This document shows, one piece after another, positions 45,919 through 56,095 of a stretch of 64,000 nucleotides of DNA. The notes below the pieces were generated by a model. That model had not been told where the DNA came from, did no database searches, and worked only from the letters and a program-made list of their open reading frames with translations. The stretch comes from Alligator mississippiensis (lineage: Eukaryota > Chordata > Crocodylia > Alligatoridae). The translations under genes and the position numbers were made by a program. The stretch covers positions 120,412,162 to 120,476,161 of the forward strand of contig NC_081824.1 in NCBI RefSeq assembly GCF_030867095.1, written 5' to 3'. Within the stretch, counting starts at the first letter, position 1. Every line of letters starts with the position of its first letter.

Positions 45919-46922
45919 CAGCAATTTTCAAACAGTGGGGCATGCCTGCCTGAAGGGCATGAAGGAATGTGGGGGATAGAGGGCTTTTGCAAGACATATG
46001 TTACTTTTTAAAATTATTATTATTATTATTATTATATCACAAGAATGTAGTTCTGGGTGGGCTGGAGCAGGACCAGTATACACGCGAGAGGCTCCCAATG
46101 GAGAGAAGTACTTGGCTCTGCCATGGGAGCTGTGTGCTTCGCATCCCTTCTGCAGGGAGCAGGGGGAAGCTTCAGGATGAAAAGGCAATTAAAATGTTGC
46201 AAAAAGGAGCCCCCACAGCCCCCAGAGCAAACCTGGCCCATGTAATAAGTGCACATCTCAGCTCTGTGGCAAACGAGGTAAATTATTTTCCTTTTAAAGA
46301 AATGCTACCTGACAGAAGTGCGGAATGGCCTGAGCAGGCTCCTGAATCAATACATGGCTGTCCCAGTTCAGCTGCTCATTGTAACAGGAATTACTTATGA
46401 ATGGCAGTGTGGGGTGAGAGATTTCCTTCACTGTTGGGAGAAACACTTCTTCAGAGAACAGATTAAGTGGAAGAGTTGGAAAACAAGAGCCCACTCCACA
46501 GGCTCTCAGAATAAATTAATGGAGGCTGTTAAGTAGTGCTCTCCGGGCTCCGAGATTCCTGATCCTGTTCAATTCTGGTTCTTTATGCTGCAGCTGTACA
46601 GAACCTCACAGATACTGTCTCTGTGAAAAGTACCATTGGAGACTGGAAGTGTGGGACAACCTCAGAGTATTGGTTTAAAAAATCTCTCCACAAATTGGTA
46701 AATTGTCTGCAGAGAAACAGGCACACCCTGCACAGTAAGTGGTAAGTATAGTATTTGGGAATTTGAAATTGACAGGCATAGGTAATTTAATTAGGCCATT
46801 TGTGTTAGTCTCTGTTATGTTTATGAAATCATATTTTGCATGTGTGTTTTTGTCTGGATGGAAGGGGGCACGAACAAAATTGTAACTCAAAGGGGGGCTC
46901 AGCTCAACTTTGAAAAGCGCTG
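45919..46922. mobile_element. 1-kb hAT element with exact 8-bp target duplication
   Basis: The ends CAGCAATTTTCAAA and TTTGAAAAGCGCTG are inverted with two mismatches and keep the CAG..CTG form. Exact copies of ACTTAAAA flank it (45911-45918 and 46923-46930). Inside are an ATT microsatellite (about 46012-46036), the block shared with 45727-45800 and frames of 60-140 codons with no transposase motif that I recognise. It is longer than the other hAT elements here but still non-autonomous. Confidence 0.8.
46012..46036 (+). repeat. (ATT)n microsatellite
   Basis: About eight ATT units in a row inside the 1-kb hAT element. Confidence 0.85.
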
Positions 46923-47039
46923 ACTTAAAACAATAACAGGGACAGACATGAGGGTCGGAGGTTGACACCAAGTCCTCCAAAGGGATGGGGATGAAGCTGG
47001 TTCCCTATTTCCAGTTCCTGGTTCCTTATCAGTAGCAGG

Positions 47040-47772
47040 CTGCGACACAAAAAAATTGACTTTTGGACTGGGCACCACCCTGCCCAGGCTTCTTCAGGAG
47101 AGTCTCTTGGTGGCAGAGACCTGTGACTTGGGGTGACAAGAAAAGATTTTCACCCATAATCCCTGCCCAAAATCAGCTCCATATTCAGTGCTATGTAAAC
47201 AGCACACAGGCCTGGGAAGGCATCGGTTGGCAGTAGGTTGCCAATTCCCCGGGTTAGGTCGGGAGTCTACCAGAATCGGCATCCATCTCCTGGTGGCTAT
47301 TGAAAGCAGTCTGGGAGACTGATACTGTGAATGGGTTGAACAGTACAATTAGTGACATTATGTCATGTTGGGGGGGGAAAAAAATCTGAGAATAGCTTAG
47401 AGCTGGCAACCCCTGTTGGAAGGCTGGCATGCAAAAACCAAGCTTTGGGTTGAGCCGGGACTTCTTCAGGAGGGTCTTCCCGGCACAGAGACATATGGTG
47501 TGCAATACTCTGAAGGGGGTTTTACCCCATAATCCTAGCTTAAACTCGGCTCCTTAGTCGGGGCAACATACAATGCACAGGGCAGGGGGCAACCCCTCTG
47601 GGGGCTGTTGGTTGGCAGGCTGGTACATGAGCACCCAACTTCAGGTGGGCAGCGCCCGGCTTCCAACAGCACGGTGGTGGAGACATGTGGTTTGGGGTGA
47701 CCCTAGAAGGGTTTTGCCCCATAAACCTTGGAATGAATGCCAGGCCATCTTCCTCGGACAAAATTCTTCTTT
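47040..47772 (+). repeat. Degenerate repeat cluster upstream of CCDC28A
   Basis: A motif of the form CCCATAATCC followed by AAACTCGGCTCC occurs near 47152 and 47525, with a third, shorter form (CCCCATAAACCTTGG) near 47716. Before each lies GGCAGAGACCTGTGACTTGG-like text (47114, 47480 and 47675), and CTTCTTCAGGAG is present in the first two. Spacings of about 373 and 191 bp show an irregular, old tandem arrangement. The final part (47727-47772) recurs on the other side of the CCDC28A island at 48988-49035. Confidence 0.55.
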
Positions 47773-48245
47773 GGCTAACCTCAGCTTCTTATTGAGGGCT
47801 CCGCACCTGACACGCTGCTATTTGGGCCTTTTCTGAGCGAACAGACATAGCTGAGAACATGCTCACTCTGCAACAGGAACATAAGCGCCGAGAATCAACC
47901 AACCCCTGGCAAAAGGGAAGCGGGGGAAACAGCTCTTGGCTGCTGAGGGAGCGTGGGGGCGTGGCCTGCCCCTCCCCCCGCGGCTGCTGCCCAATCAGCG
48001 CTGCAGCCAGAGCCGCCTCGCGCTCGATCCTCCCGCCCCCACGCGGGGCAGGCTCGGCTTCAGGAGCTGAGGGGGGAGGCGAGGAGGGGCGGGGCGGAGC
48101 CAGGCCGGCAGCAGATGCCTTGTGATTGGAGGGAGGGCACGACGGGGGCGGGGCCAGGCCCGCCGTAGCCGGACTCCGCGAGGGGGCGTGGCCAGAAGTG
48201 TCGCCTTCTCCTCCCTCCCAGGGCTCGGGCGCTTCCTGCCGCGGG

Positions 48246-48315
48246 GAATGCTGGGAATCCGTTTTCGCTCACTCTCAGGCGCTTCGCTGGAGTCGTACTC
48301 CATCTCCCAGCATAC
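48246..48315. promoter_or_regulatory. CCDC28A: Pair of ZNF143/THAP11-like sites in the CCDC28A promoter
   Basis: GAATGCTGGGAATCCG (48246-48261, minus-strand form) and ACTCCATCTCCCAGCATAC (48297-48315, plus-strand form) resemble the ACTACAATTCCCAGCATGC consensus. They are 36 bp apart in opposite orientation, which is typical for ZNF143-bound housekeeping promoters. The second matches best. Binding is inferred. Confidence 0.55.
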
Positions 48316-48343
48316 ACCGCGCTGCCCCCTTCCCCGACCCCTC

Positions 48344-48358
48344 GGTCACATGACTCAG
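48344..48358 (+). promoter_or_regulatory. CCDC28A: E-box/CLEAR-like site overlapping an AP-1 site
   Basis: GGTCACATGACTCAG contains GTCACATGAC, the form preferred by USF and MiT/TFE factors, and overlaps TGACTCA, the AP-1 consensus. It is about 120 bp before the start codon. Function is inferred from motif match alone. Confidence 0.4.
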
Positions 48359-48479
48359 GATCGTCACTTCCCTAAACAAGCCGGCCGGGCCGGAGCGGGA
48401 TGTGACCCTGGGGCCGGGGCCGGGGCCGCTGCCGCCCGCTGGGCGGTCGCTTCTGGGACGGTGGGGCTGGCCGGCCGCC

Positions 48480-48637
48480 ATGGAGGAGCGGAAGATGAAG
48501 CGGCGGAGCCCCAAGGCCTCCAGCGCTCACCCCGCCCCGGCTGCCGGCGCCAAGAAGGGTGCCCTGCCCTCCAGCAAGAGCACGGCCTTCGCCCCCGCCG
48601 TGCCGCAGCCCGCGGCCCAGAGGCCCAAGCTGAAGCG
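48480..48637 (+). CDS. CCDC28A: CCDC28A coding exon 1
   Basis: CCDC28A is a small coiled-coil protein of poorly known function; its paralogue CCDC28B is a modifier in Bardet-Biedl syndrome. The ATG stands in an ideal Kozak context (GCCGCCATGG). The exon codes for MEERKMKRRSPKASSAHPAP followed by an Ala/Pro/Lys-rich stretch ending RPKLK, and stops after two bases of an Arg codon at a GTGGGT donor (48638). MEERKxKRRSPK is the known N-terminus of vertebrate CCDC28A. The Ala-rich region is more GC-rich than in mammals, which is expected inside this island. The five exons together give 555 bases, 184 residues plus stop. Confidence 0.95.
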
Positions 48638-48987
48638 GTGGGTGGCGCCGCCGGGCCGGGCCGGGCCCCGCGCTCGCGGAGGGGCGGGGGGAAGTAACCT
48701 GCCCGTTCCAGGCCAACGGCTGAGAGCGCACGCGCGTTCGGGGGGCACCAAGGCGTTGGAACGCCCGGGGGGGGGGGGGGCGCAGTGTTTGCTGGCTGGC
48801 TTATACTGACCTATCTTTTAATTCCCCCCTACGGGCCTGGGGCTTCTCAGGCGATTGGGGGTAGCCCAGGAGCAGGGTTGTAGCCCTGGCCTCCGGCGTT
48901 CTGGGAACAGCAGGTATTTTTCAGGGGGATGGGGGAGGGGAGATCCCTCTCATTGGGCCGAGCGCCCGGTTGGGATGGAGTGGGGCC

Positions 48988-49145
48988 AACTTTGGAATGA
49001 TTGCTGGGCCATCTTTCTCAGACAAAGTTCTTGGGGTAAATGTGATGCCTTGTATTAGACCAGCTCAAAGAGTTGGGAAAAATGCTTCTTTGCAGGCTTT
49101 GGGTTATAAATACCCTTCATCAGGCTGAGGAAGCATCTTCTGGGG
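48988..49145. repeat. Shared motif followed by a foldback-family fragment
   Basis: ACTTTGGAATGATTGCTGGG and CCATCTTTCTCAGACAAAGT parallel 47727-47772. It continues with GGTAAATGTGATGCCTTGTA, AGACCAGCTCAAAGAGTTGG and ATACCCTTCATCAGGC, a single arm of the foldback family. Confidence 0.55.
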
Positions 49146-49617
49146 GTGGGGGGTCTGATGGCCAGGCATCCTGAACTATGGCCCTGCGGTGGGGGAAAGG
49201 CAAAGTCCCTGGGGTGCTGTAACAGCATTGGGAGAAGCAGCTGATTCCTGGGTGCAGTGCAGTTACATAAGGAGATGAGTTTAGGCTAGGATTGTGGGGC
49301 AAAACACACTTCAGGTCACTGTCAGGGGGGAGGGTCATCCCTGCTTTCCCTGCATGGGAATTCAAGAATTCGGGGGCTCTATAACACATCAGTGGCTGAT
49401 GAAGTGAACACGTGCACCCGCACCATGGGTAGAGATGAACATTAGTAGACTTGATATTTAGTGTAGTTAGTCCATAAAGGTACATCTCTGCCTGGCTTCC
49501 TGATCTATATTGGCATTTGATGGAACGAACTTTTATTCGCAAAACCTGTATGTGTCTGCATCCATCAGAAGGTCAGGTAGGCCTATGCACCTTTTATAGG
49601 CCAACTTAAGATGCAAA

Positions 49618-50066
49618 GGGTGCATCTGCATATGCAATTAAGGCAGAGCAATAAAGTCTGATGCACCTCACACGGGAGTCAATTGCTCTTGGGAGCAGCG
49701 TCTATGCGTGTGCCCAGGATCACAGCACTTTGACTCTGTCTATCTATCTAGACAGGGGTGTGCTTGCATATATAGCACAAGCTATCGTGAACTAGTTTCC
49801 TGCACCAGATGCTCTTGTGTGTATATGTATATACATGCATATAATACATACTGCTCCCCCTGACTCCATGTGCTGCCAAGCAGCTGCATGGAGCTCAGGG
49901 TTTCTCAGTGCAGGGGCTGCCTGCTGGCTAGCCCCACACTAGCAAACCCTGTGCCCCAGCCCAGGGCAGTGTCTACATGTGTGCTGCTACTCATGAAAAA
50001 AGCTCTGGAGCAATAAGCTCTGGAGTCTTTTCATACTCATGAATCGCATGTGTATACATGCGCAGT
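49618..50066. mobile_element. TIR element of the GTCTACAYGTGC group, ~450 bp
   Basis: It starts GGGTGCATCTGCATATGCAA and ends CATGTGTATACATGCGCAG. The inside (GTGTGCCCAGGATCACAGCA, then CAGTGTCTACATGTGTGCTG) parallels the elements at 10711-11149 and 63271-63744. It carries a TATAC-rich stretch near 49819-49850. Confidence 0.55.
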
Positions 50067-51212
50067 GATATGCAAGTGAAGGGTTTGATGGAAACGGTTG
50101 GGTTTGAATGAAAAGTATTAGTTAACTGTTAAACAGTGAACTACTGCAAGTTGCCAGAGAGTACAGACTGAGAACAAAAATTCTAAAAACACTAATAGAT
50201 TAACTGCTACAAATGTTTATCTAATTTGCTAATGCTATATTGAAAGCTAGTTTAAAGGAACCAGTATTGGTAGAATGGGGAAGCTTGTTGATTGCCATTC
50301 AGAGCTACAGTCTTTTTCCCCTGCATTTTATGAAAAAATACAGTGTTTTGAGGGAAATACTTAATAGACTAACCAAAGAGCAAAGCATACATCTACTGTA
50401 GTTACAGCTGATATTGTTTGGTTTGTGATTTACAGTTATAGGGCTCAGTAACATTTGAAAATTGTAGAATTATTCCTCATGTCGCAAAATGTGGCAGGAA
50501 AATAACAGCATTGATTTGAGAAGAATTTGCCTCCAGTTGTTACATTTTGACTTAAAATATTTTTTATGTACAGATCATGTCTCTGGATGGTCAAGTTATT
50601 AACTTGCCTCAAACGCAGCTGGTCATATGGCAGTTTACCACAGTTTAAGTCCATGTTTGCAGATTATATTCAGCCAACAAAACTATTTGTGTCAGGAGAA
50701 TTTAAATAATAACACTGGATTTACTTAAACATTCTATATGCTTGTATATATTATAGAGTATTTAAGACTACATTTGATATTCATGAAGTTTTATTGAAGG
50801 GAAAACAGGTCCCTAGTGATAAGTTAAAAGTTTAGATAAATAGTCGCCAACCATTAATGCATATTTTATTAATTTTAAAGGAGCTTTTAGAAATAACTGC
50901 CACTGTTTTAGTGTCTAATCTGTGAATTGGGCTGCCATTTTAACATCCCAGGGGCCCAGTTTGATGCCAAATGGAGTCCCAAGAATCTGCTTAACTGAAG
51001 TTTTGGGGAAATCCAAAGTCTTTTTCTTAATATTTTTAAAAGGGAAATCTGTGCATTCTCTTATACTTTATAGTGATAACAGGAAAGCAGATTCTTGGAT
51101 CCCTTCTTTATTGTTATGATAGCAGTATGAGTCTTTATGCTTAGGGCAAATCTGAGATTTGTTTTTTGTAACTTGATGAAGCTCTTAAAATAGTCTCCAG
51201 AGGAGGAAATAG

Positions 51213-51500
<288 letters not shown>

Positions 51501-52356
51501 TAGTTTTTGCAAGCAGATATTCTAGCTACAGTAGCTACAGACAGATTCATTTTGTTTTAGACAAGCATGCGATTAAAGCTCAATTGAACACTATCTCTCA
51601 CTTCAGATTCTTTTTTTGTGATAGTAACCCTATTAATTGAAGTGTCTATGTATTGTTCCAAGATTTGATATTCTAATTGGTACAGCATATCAAACTTGCT
51701 ATTTTGGTATAAAGTAACAGTTTTAAAACTATATTTGCACTGCAGTACTTAATATGTAACCATGAAATAAGCTTGCTCTTATTTAGCACCCTGATCTTGT
51801 AGTATATAAAACTCTTGGATTCTGTGGAGCTTTAGCATTGATTTCAATAGGAGCTGGATTGGGTGTAGTGGAGTTGAAGATACTTTGCTTTTAACTTGCA
51901 TGGCCTAGGTTACTCTTGTGCTTGAATACGAAATAATGTCACAATTTTCTGTGTGATAGGACTCTGCATAGGGCTTTTCTGGCCTCAGGTGCTTGAACCT
52001 AAACCTAGCATAGGAAAAAGATAAGTCAGAGCAGCATCTTTAAGTTAAAAAATAAAGTCCCAGTCTAGAGAAGGGATAAGTATGAACTAAAACTAGCGTA
52101 TACATCCTTCACTCAGAGCAGGGTGATTAATGCCCCACCTCTTTAAAATGTCCCTCTCTTGTCATTGAACTGGCTGGTATTAATACATTCATAGTAATTT
52201 ATTATCAGATCAAATGTGAATATAGAAGCCACAAATGAATCATGTGGAAGGTAAATATATTGAAATGCTTTCTCGCATGTAGCATGGAAACTTAAGATGG
52301 ACATGTAATATGGCCCTTGCTGTCTTCCTCACTGTAAAACTTTTTCAGAAGTCTGA

Positions 52357-52632
<276 letters not shown>

Positions 52633-53225
52633 TAGAGTTACAACTTTCTGTACAACTTTTAAGATCTATGGATTCATGGTTAGGTGTGTTTGAAAAAAAT
52701 GTGTTTTAATGAACTAAGATGTTCCCCCTGTTTGAGAAAATACATATGTCCTGTGTTACAGTTTGCTCCTTAGAGCAATTTTGCTAGGTAGCGCACTACA
52801 GTGCAGCCTAAAGTGTAAACTTGTCTCAGTTAAAGATTGTTTAAGCCAGTCTGAATATCAGGGGACTGCAGTCATCTCAGTTGTAATCCTTCTACTTGTA
52901 TCTAGTGAAGAGCAGATACAGAAGATAATCTAGACTTATTTTTAAACTTAAGGTGTTGAATAAAGGAAAAAGTATTATTTTGTAAACATTAATGCATTTA
53001 AGTATTTGATAAACATAATTTCTTTAAACTTCCTATAACATGTAGGTTTATCTTTGCTTTTAGACCATCAGTACTATTAATCTGAAGTATTTTTATGAAA
53101 ATTTGTGTTGCATTCTGTAATGGCAAAATTTATGTTGGGTACCATTAATAATTATACTTCTGACATATTTATTTGATTAATTAACTACAGTGCTTTTTCA
53201 TATCCTTTGTCCATTTACATTGCAG

Positions 53226-53248
53226 CTGGAAGAACTGAATTCTTCTAT
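53226..53248 (+). CDS. CCDC28A: CCDC28A coding exon 4, a 23-nt microexon
   Basis: The bases between the acceptor CATTTACATTGCAG and the donor GTATCC code for LEELNSS plus two bases of an Ile codon. The following exon supplies the third base. LEELNSSI is the expected continuation of the family sequence after RLLSD, so the exon is real despite its length. The donor is a weak match to consensus, which would make skipping possible; skipping would shift the frame. Confidence 0.9.
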
Positions 53249-53793
53249 GTATCCTTTTTTGGTTAAATATCTAATTTAACAACAGTAAACATTTTTGCAT
53301 GAAAAGAAATGTTGCATCTTAATACAAAGATAATGTTCTGATACACATTTTAGATGACCTCATACCAACCCAGCAGTTAATGGTATGTACACCAAAATGC
53401 TGAGCCAGACTGTTTACTACTTCTTAAATATAAATGCACATAACCAGGGCTGTTCTTTTTCTAGATACCTCCATCCTCCGGTTTTTAAATGTCAGCATTC
53501 CCATTTTTAATGTTTTACCGTTAAGTTTACATTTAGAGACTGAATTGGTATCTTTTTAAGCAAGAAAAATAATAAACATATATTGTGTATTACTTTTATT
53601 TTTTATGGGAAAACTTGCCTCAGTCCATTTAGTCTCTGCAGTGAAAGAGAAGATACAGACAGTGAGCTGTTTAAATGCAGACAGTGTGTTTCCTCTTTGC
53701 CATGCACACTTTGGCTTTGTGTATAAATGCTGTAATGCATAGTGGTATTCCAGTTTCTCAAGCCACATGTATTGTATTGTTCCTCAAGTCTGA

Positions 53794-53798
<5 letters not shown>

Positions 53799-53885
<87 letters not shown>
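53799..53885 (+). repeat. (TG)n(TA)n compound microsatellite in CCDC28A intron 4
   Basis: Twenty-six TG units (53799-53850) run directly into about 17 TA units (53851-53885). It lies 95 bp before the final acceptor. TG tracts can adopt Z-DNA and TA tracts can extrude, and the length is probably variable. Confidence 0.95.
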
Positions 53886-53889
<4 letters not shown>

Positions 53890-53980
53890 TACCAATGCAT
53901 CACAGCTACATGTAAAGTAAATATGCACATAGCTGTGCTTCATTATGTGAAAAATGTAATTCCTTAACACTTTGTTCTAG

Positions 53981-54035
53981 ACAAAAACTACACTTGGCTG
54001 ATGCTCAAGATATTCCAAATACTACCACCAGTTAA
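53981..54035 (+). CDS. CCDC28A: CCDC28A coding exon 5 (C-terminus and stop)
   Basis: The acceptor TTTGTTCTAG precedes 53981. The exon completes Ile and codes for QKLHLADAQDIPNTTTS and a TAA stop at 54033-54035. The QKLHLADAQD sequence matches the CCDC28A C-terminus. The 3' UTR follows, with a 27-base tandem duplication at 54069-54127 (GAAGCTGTATTTTATTTTTC repeated) and a foldback element at 54193-54338. Confidence 0.95.
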
Positions 54036-54192
54036 GAGTGTCGATTTCTTGATTTGGGGACATCTCCATGAAGCTGTATTTTATTTTTCCAGTGAAATGT
54101 TGAAGCTGTATTTTATTTTTCCAGTGAAGCCTTTTTTGCACAACAATGAATTATAGTTCAAATGCAATGATTTTTTTTTTTTAGGGGTGTAG

Positions 54193-54338
54193 GTTGTAGC
54201 CATGTTGGTCTAAGGGCATAGGCAGACAAGGTTCTTTGGGTGAATCTGTTATCTTTTATTAGACCAACTTAAATAGTTGGAAAACAAGTTGGTCTAATAA
54301 AAGATATCAGATTCACCCAAAGAGCCTTGTCTGCCGAT
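54193..54338 (-). mobile_element. Foldback element, copy 3, in the presumed CCDC28A 3' UTR
   Basis: It begins GGTTGTAGCCATGTTGGTCT, the inverse of the family's 3' end, after a T-run. The left arm (GGCAGACAAGGTTCTTTGGG, then ATCTTTTATTAGACCAACTT) and the right arm (AAGTTGGTCTAATAAAAGAT, then TTCACCCAAAGAGCCTTGTC) are nearly perfect inverted copies with an 11-base-scale loop, giving a ~50-bp hairpin stem. A second T-run follows. If transcribed, it would form a strong RNA hairpin. Confidence 0.8.
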
Positions 54339-54720
54339 GTTTGTTTTTTTTTTTTTTTTGGTATTAGCTGATTTGAGCACTGCAGTGCGTCCGGGTTGGA
54401 ATCTAGAGATTTAACTACAGTGCTTGTGCTGCCATGCTGTACGTTGTTGCCTTATTAAATATAAAATTTGGGAAAACTTGAAAGTACATTTTTCCTATTC
54501 AGCATTGTTCATATGTCTGAATTCACTTATGTATATATGTTCTCTCGCATTGCTGTGATTTTTAACTAAGGTGGCAGTGATGTTGCTGCCTTCTTATTCA
54601 ATATGTGGACAATCTGCATACTTTTTTTGGTGTTTTATTGATCAATGATGCCACTAAAAAAAAGTGTTAATGAATTTATTAATACAAATCATTTTAAAAT
54701 ACGCTACCCACATTTTGTGT

Positions 54721-54760
54721 AGTAAAGTTCTCTCTCCATAATCAACTCTTGTGTGGTGTG
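54721..54760 (+). terminator. CCDC28A: Possible CCDC28A poly(A) signal
   Basis: AGTAAA at 54721-54726 is a known variant hexamer, followed 20-30 bases later by a GT-rich stretch (CTTGTGTGGTGTG). An ATTAAA at 54454-54459 is an alternative with a weaker downstream element. No canonical AATAAA fits as well between the stop codon and here. Confidence 0.3.
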
Positions 54761-55079
54761 AATTTCTGCAACTTAGATTTCTTTTCTGTCCCAGATCAGC
54801 ATTTTTAAAAGATCACCCACCTAGATTTAGCATACAAGCTACCCCTCTGCATCATGTAAATCACACAGTTTTGAATTCTAAACATCATTTGCACTATAAC
54901 TTGTCCTTGTTGTATTTCAACATCTGATACTTGGGACAGAACAACTGCATGCACAAATACAAACTGGACTAGGCTGCCACATTGATGAAAAGGAGGTAGG
55001 GATTAGACTGGACCATAAGCTGAATTTAAACCAATTGTTTGTTCCTGTTACCCCCCTCCCCCCCCCCCATACAACTCTA

Positions 55080-55470
55080 CAATAGCATACTGACTTTTAC
55101 TGAACCTTCCATGCCATTCAGTACTTGTGAGGCCTCACTTGGAGTACTGAGTTCGGTTTTGAGCCCTAGAAGAAAAATGTGAACAAATGAGAGAGGATCC
55201 AGGAGAGAGAGTGAAGAAAAAGATTAGAGATCTTTGGAACATGAATTATGAGGAAAAACTGAAAAAACAAGGATTATGCGGTAGGGAGAAGTGAAAACTG
55301 AGATGGGGATTAGATAAGTCTTCAAATATTTGAAGGCAGATTATAAAGAGGATGGAAACAAACCACTCTCTGTACAAAAGGGAACAGAATTAGAAGCAAT
55401 GGTCTTAAATTGCAGCAGGGGCTTTTTAGATTGGATAGTAGAAGAACTTTCTCACTATAATCCCACTGGC
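55080..55470 (+). mobile_element. Old L3/CR1-clade LINE relic
   Basis: The text AGGCCTCACTTGGAGTACTG gives the LEY motif of the LINE C-terminus. It is followed by GAGGATCCAGGAGAGAGAGT, TCTTCAAATATTTGAAGGCA and TCTTAAATTGCAGCAGGGGC with TTTTTAGATTGGATAGTAGA, the usual order in the 3' part of L3/CR1 elements. It is strongly diverged with no open frame. A C-run (about 55053-55067) precedes it. Confidence 0.55.
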
Positions 55471-55853
55471 AATAAATTGAGGTAATAAGCATCCTAGTAG
55501 AAACAGAACTGCATTCAGTTGATTTACGATGCTTTTGCTAGTTTATTTGGGGTTATTTTGAGTCTCCAGAGTGCCTGAAACTTCAAGCAAGGTGCTGAAG
55601 TCAGTATCTTTTTCTCACTAGATGTCAAGCCGCTGATGTCTTCTTGTTGAGCTAGATGCTTAGTATTCCCTACTTCACTCCCCCTGCCAAGGAAACCTTA
55701 TCACCAAACCTGAATATATTCTGTTTCTACTAGGACATTTATGACCTCAATTTATTGCCATTGAGATAATAAGCTACCGTCTTCTGGGCAACGTTCTAGA
55801 TAAAAAGTAACCAAATATAAAGAATAAAAACTGGCCAAACCTGCTGTCTAAAT

Positions 55854-56095
55854 CAGTGGTTTTCAAGCTTTTAGACTCGAGGTACCGCTTGGAAAAACTT
55901 AGTTCTTAGCTTTCTCTTAGTTCTTGATTCTGGAAAAAAGCAGTTTTTCTGTTGCAAAGGACTCAGACAACAAACAGGTCAGAATGTTTCAATGCTCTGG
56001 ATTTCTATTTGAAATTTCTGGGTTTATTTTATGAATCGTGTTGATACTTCCACACCTAACAGTGCTTATATTGTGTGGTGGCACCTTGTTTGTTT
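55854..56095 (+). mobile_element. hAT MITE (~285-bp family), right end lost
   Basis: It starts CAGTGGTTTTCAAGCTTTTA and contains GACTCGAGGTACCGCTTGGA, GCAAAGGACTCAGACAA and GGTTTATTTTATGAATCGTG, then breaks off after GTGGTGGCACCTTG. It carries a local duplication of CTTAGTTCTTAG near 55897-55925. Confidence 0.65.

Larger units (their letters stand above)
47945..48790 (+). promoter_or_regulatory. CCDC28A: CpG-island promoter of CCDC28A
   Basis: GC-rich, CpG-dense sequence begins near 47945 and ends just past the first exon. It contains GC boxes (GGGGCGGGGCGG near 48088, GGGGGCGGGGCC near 48143), two ZNF143-like sites, an E-box/AP-1 composite and no TATA box. A 14-base G-run (48767-48780) lies 130 bp into intron 1. 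This is the pattern of a constitutive promoter. The start site cannot be fixed from sequence but should lie near 48360-48460. Confidence 0.75.

Noticed and set aside
48122-48809. Long frames in other phases over the CCDC28A first exon
   Set aside because: They overlap the well-supported exon 1 and its promoter and run through its splice donor. They are GC-driven shadows.
53675-53970. Frames with Cys-Val and Tyr-Ile repeats
   Set aside because: They are translations of the TG/TA microsatellite.
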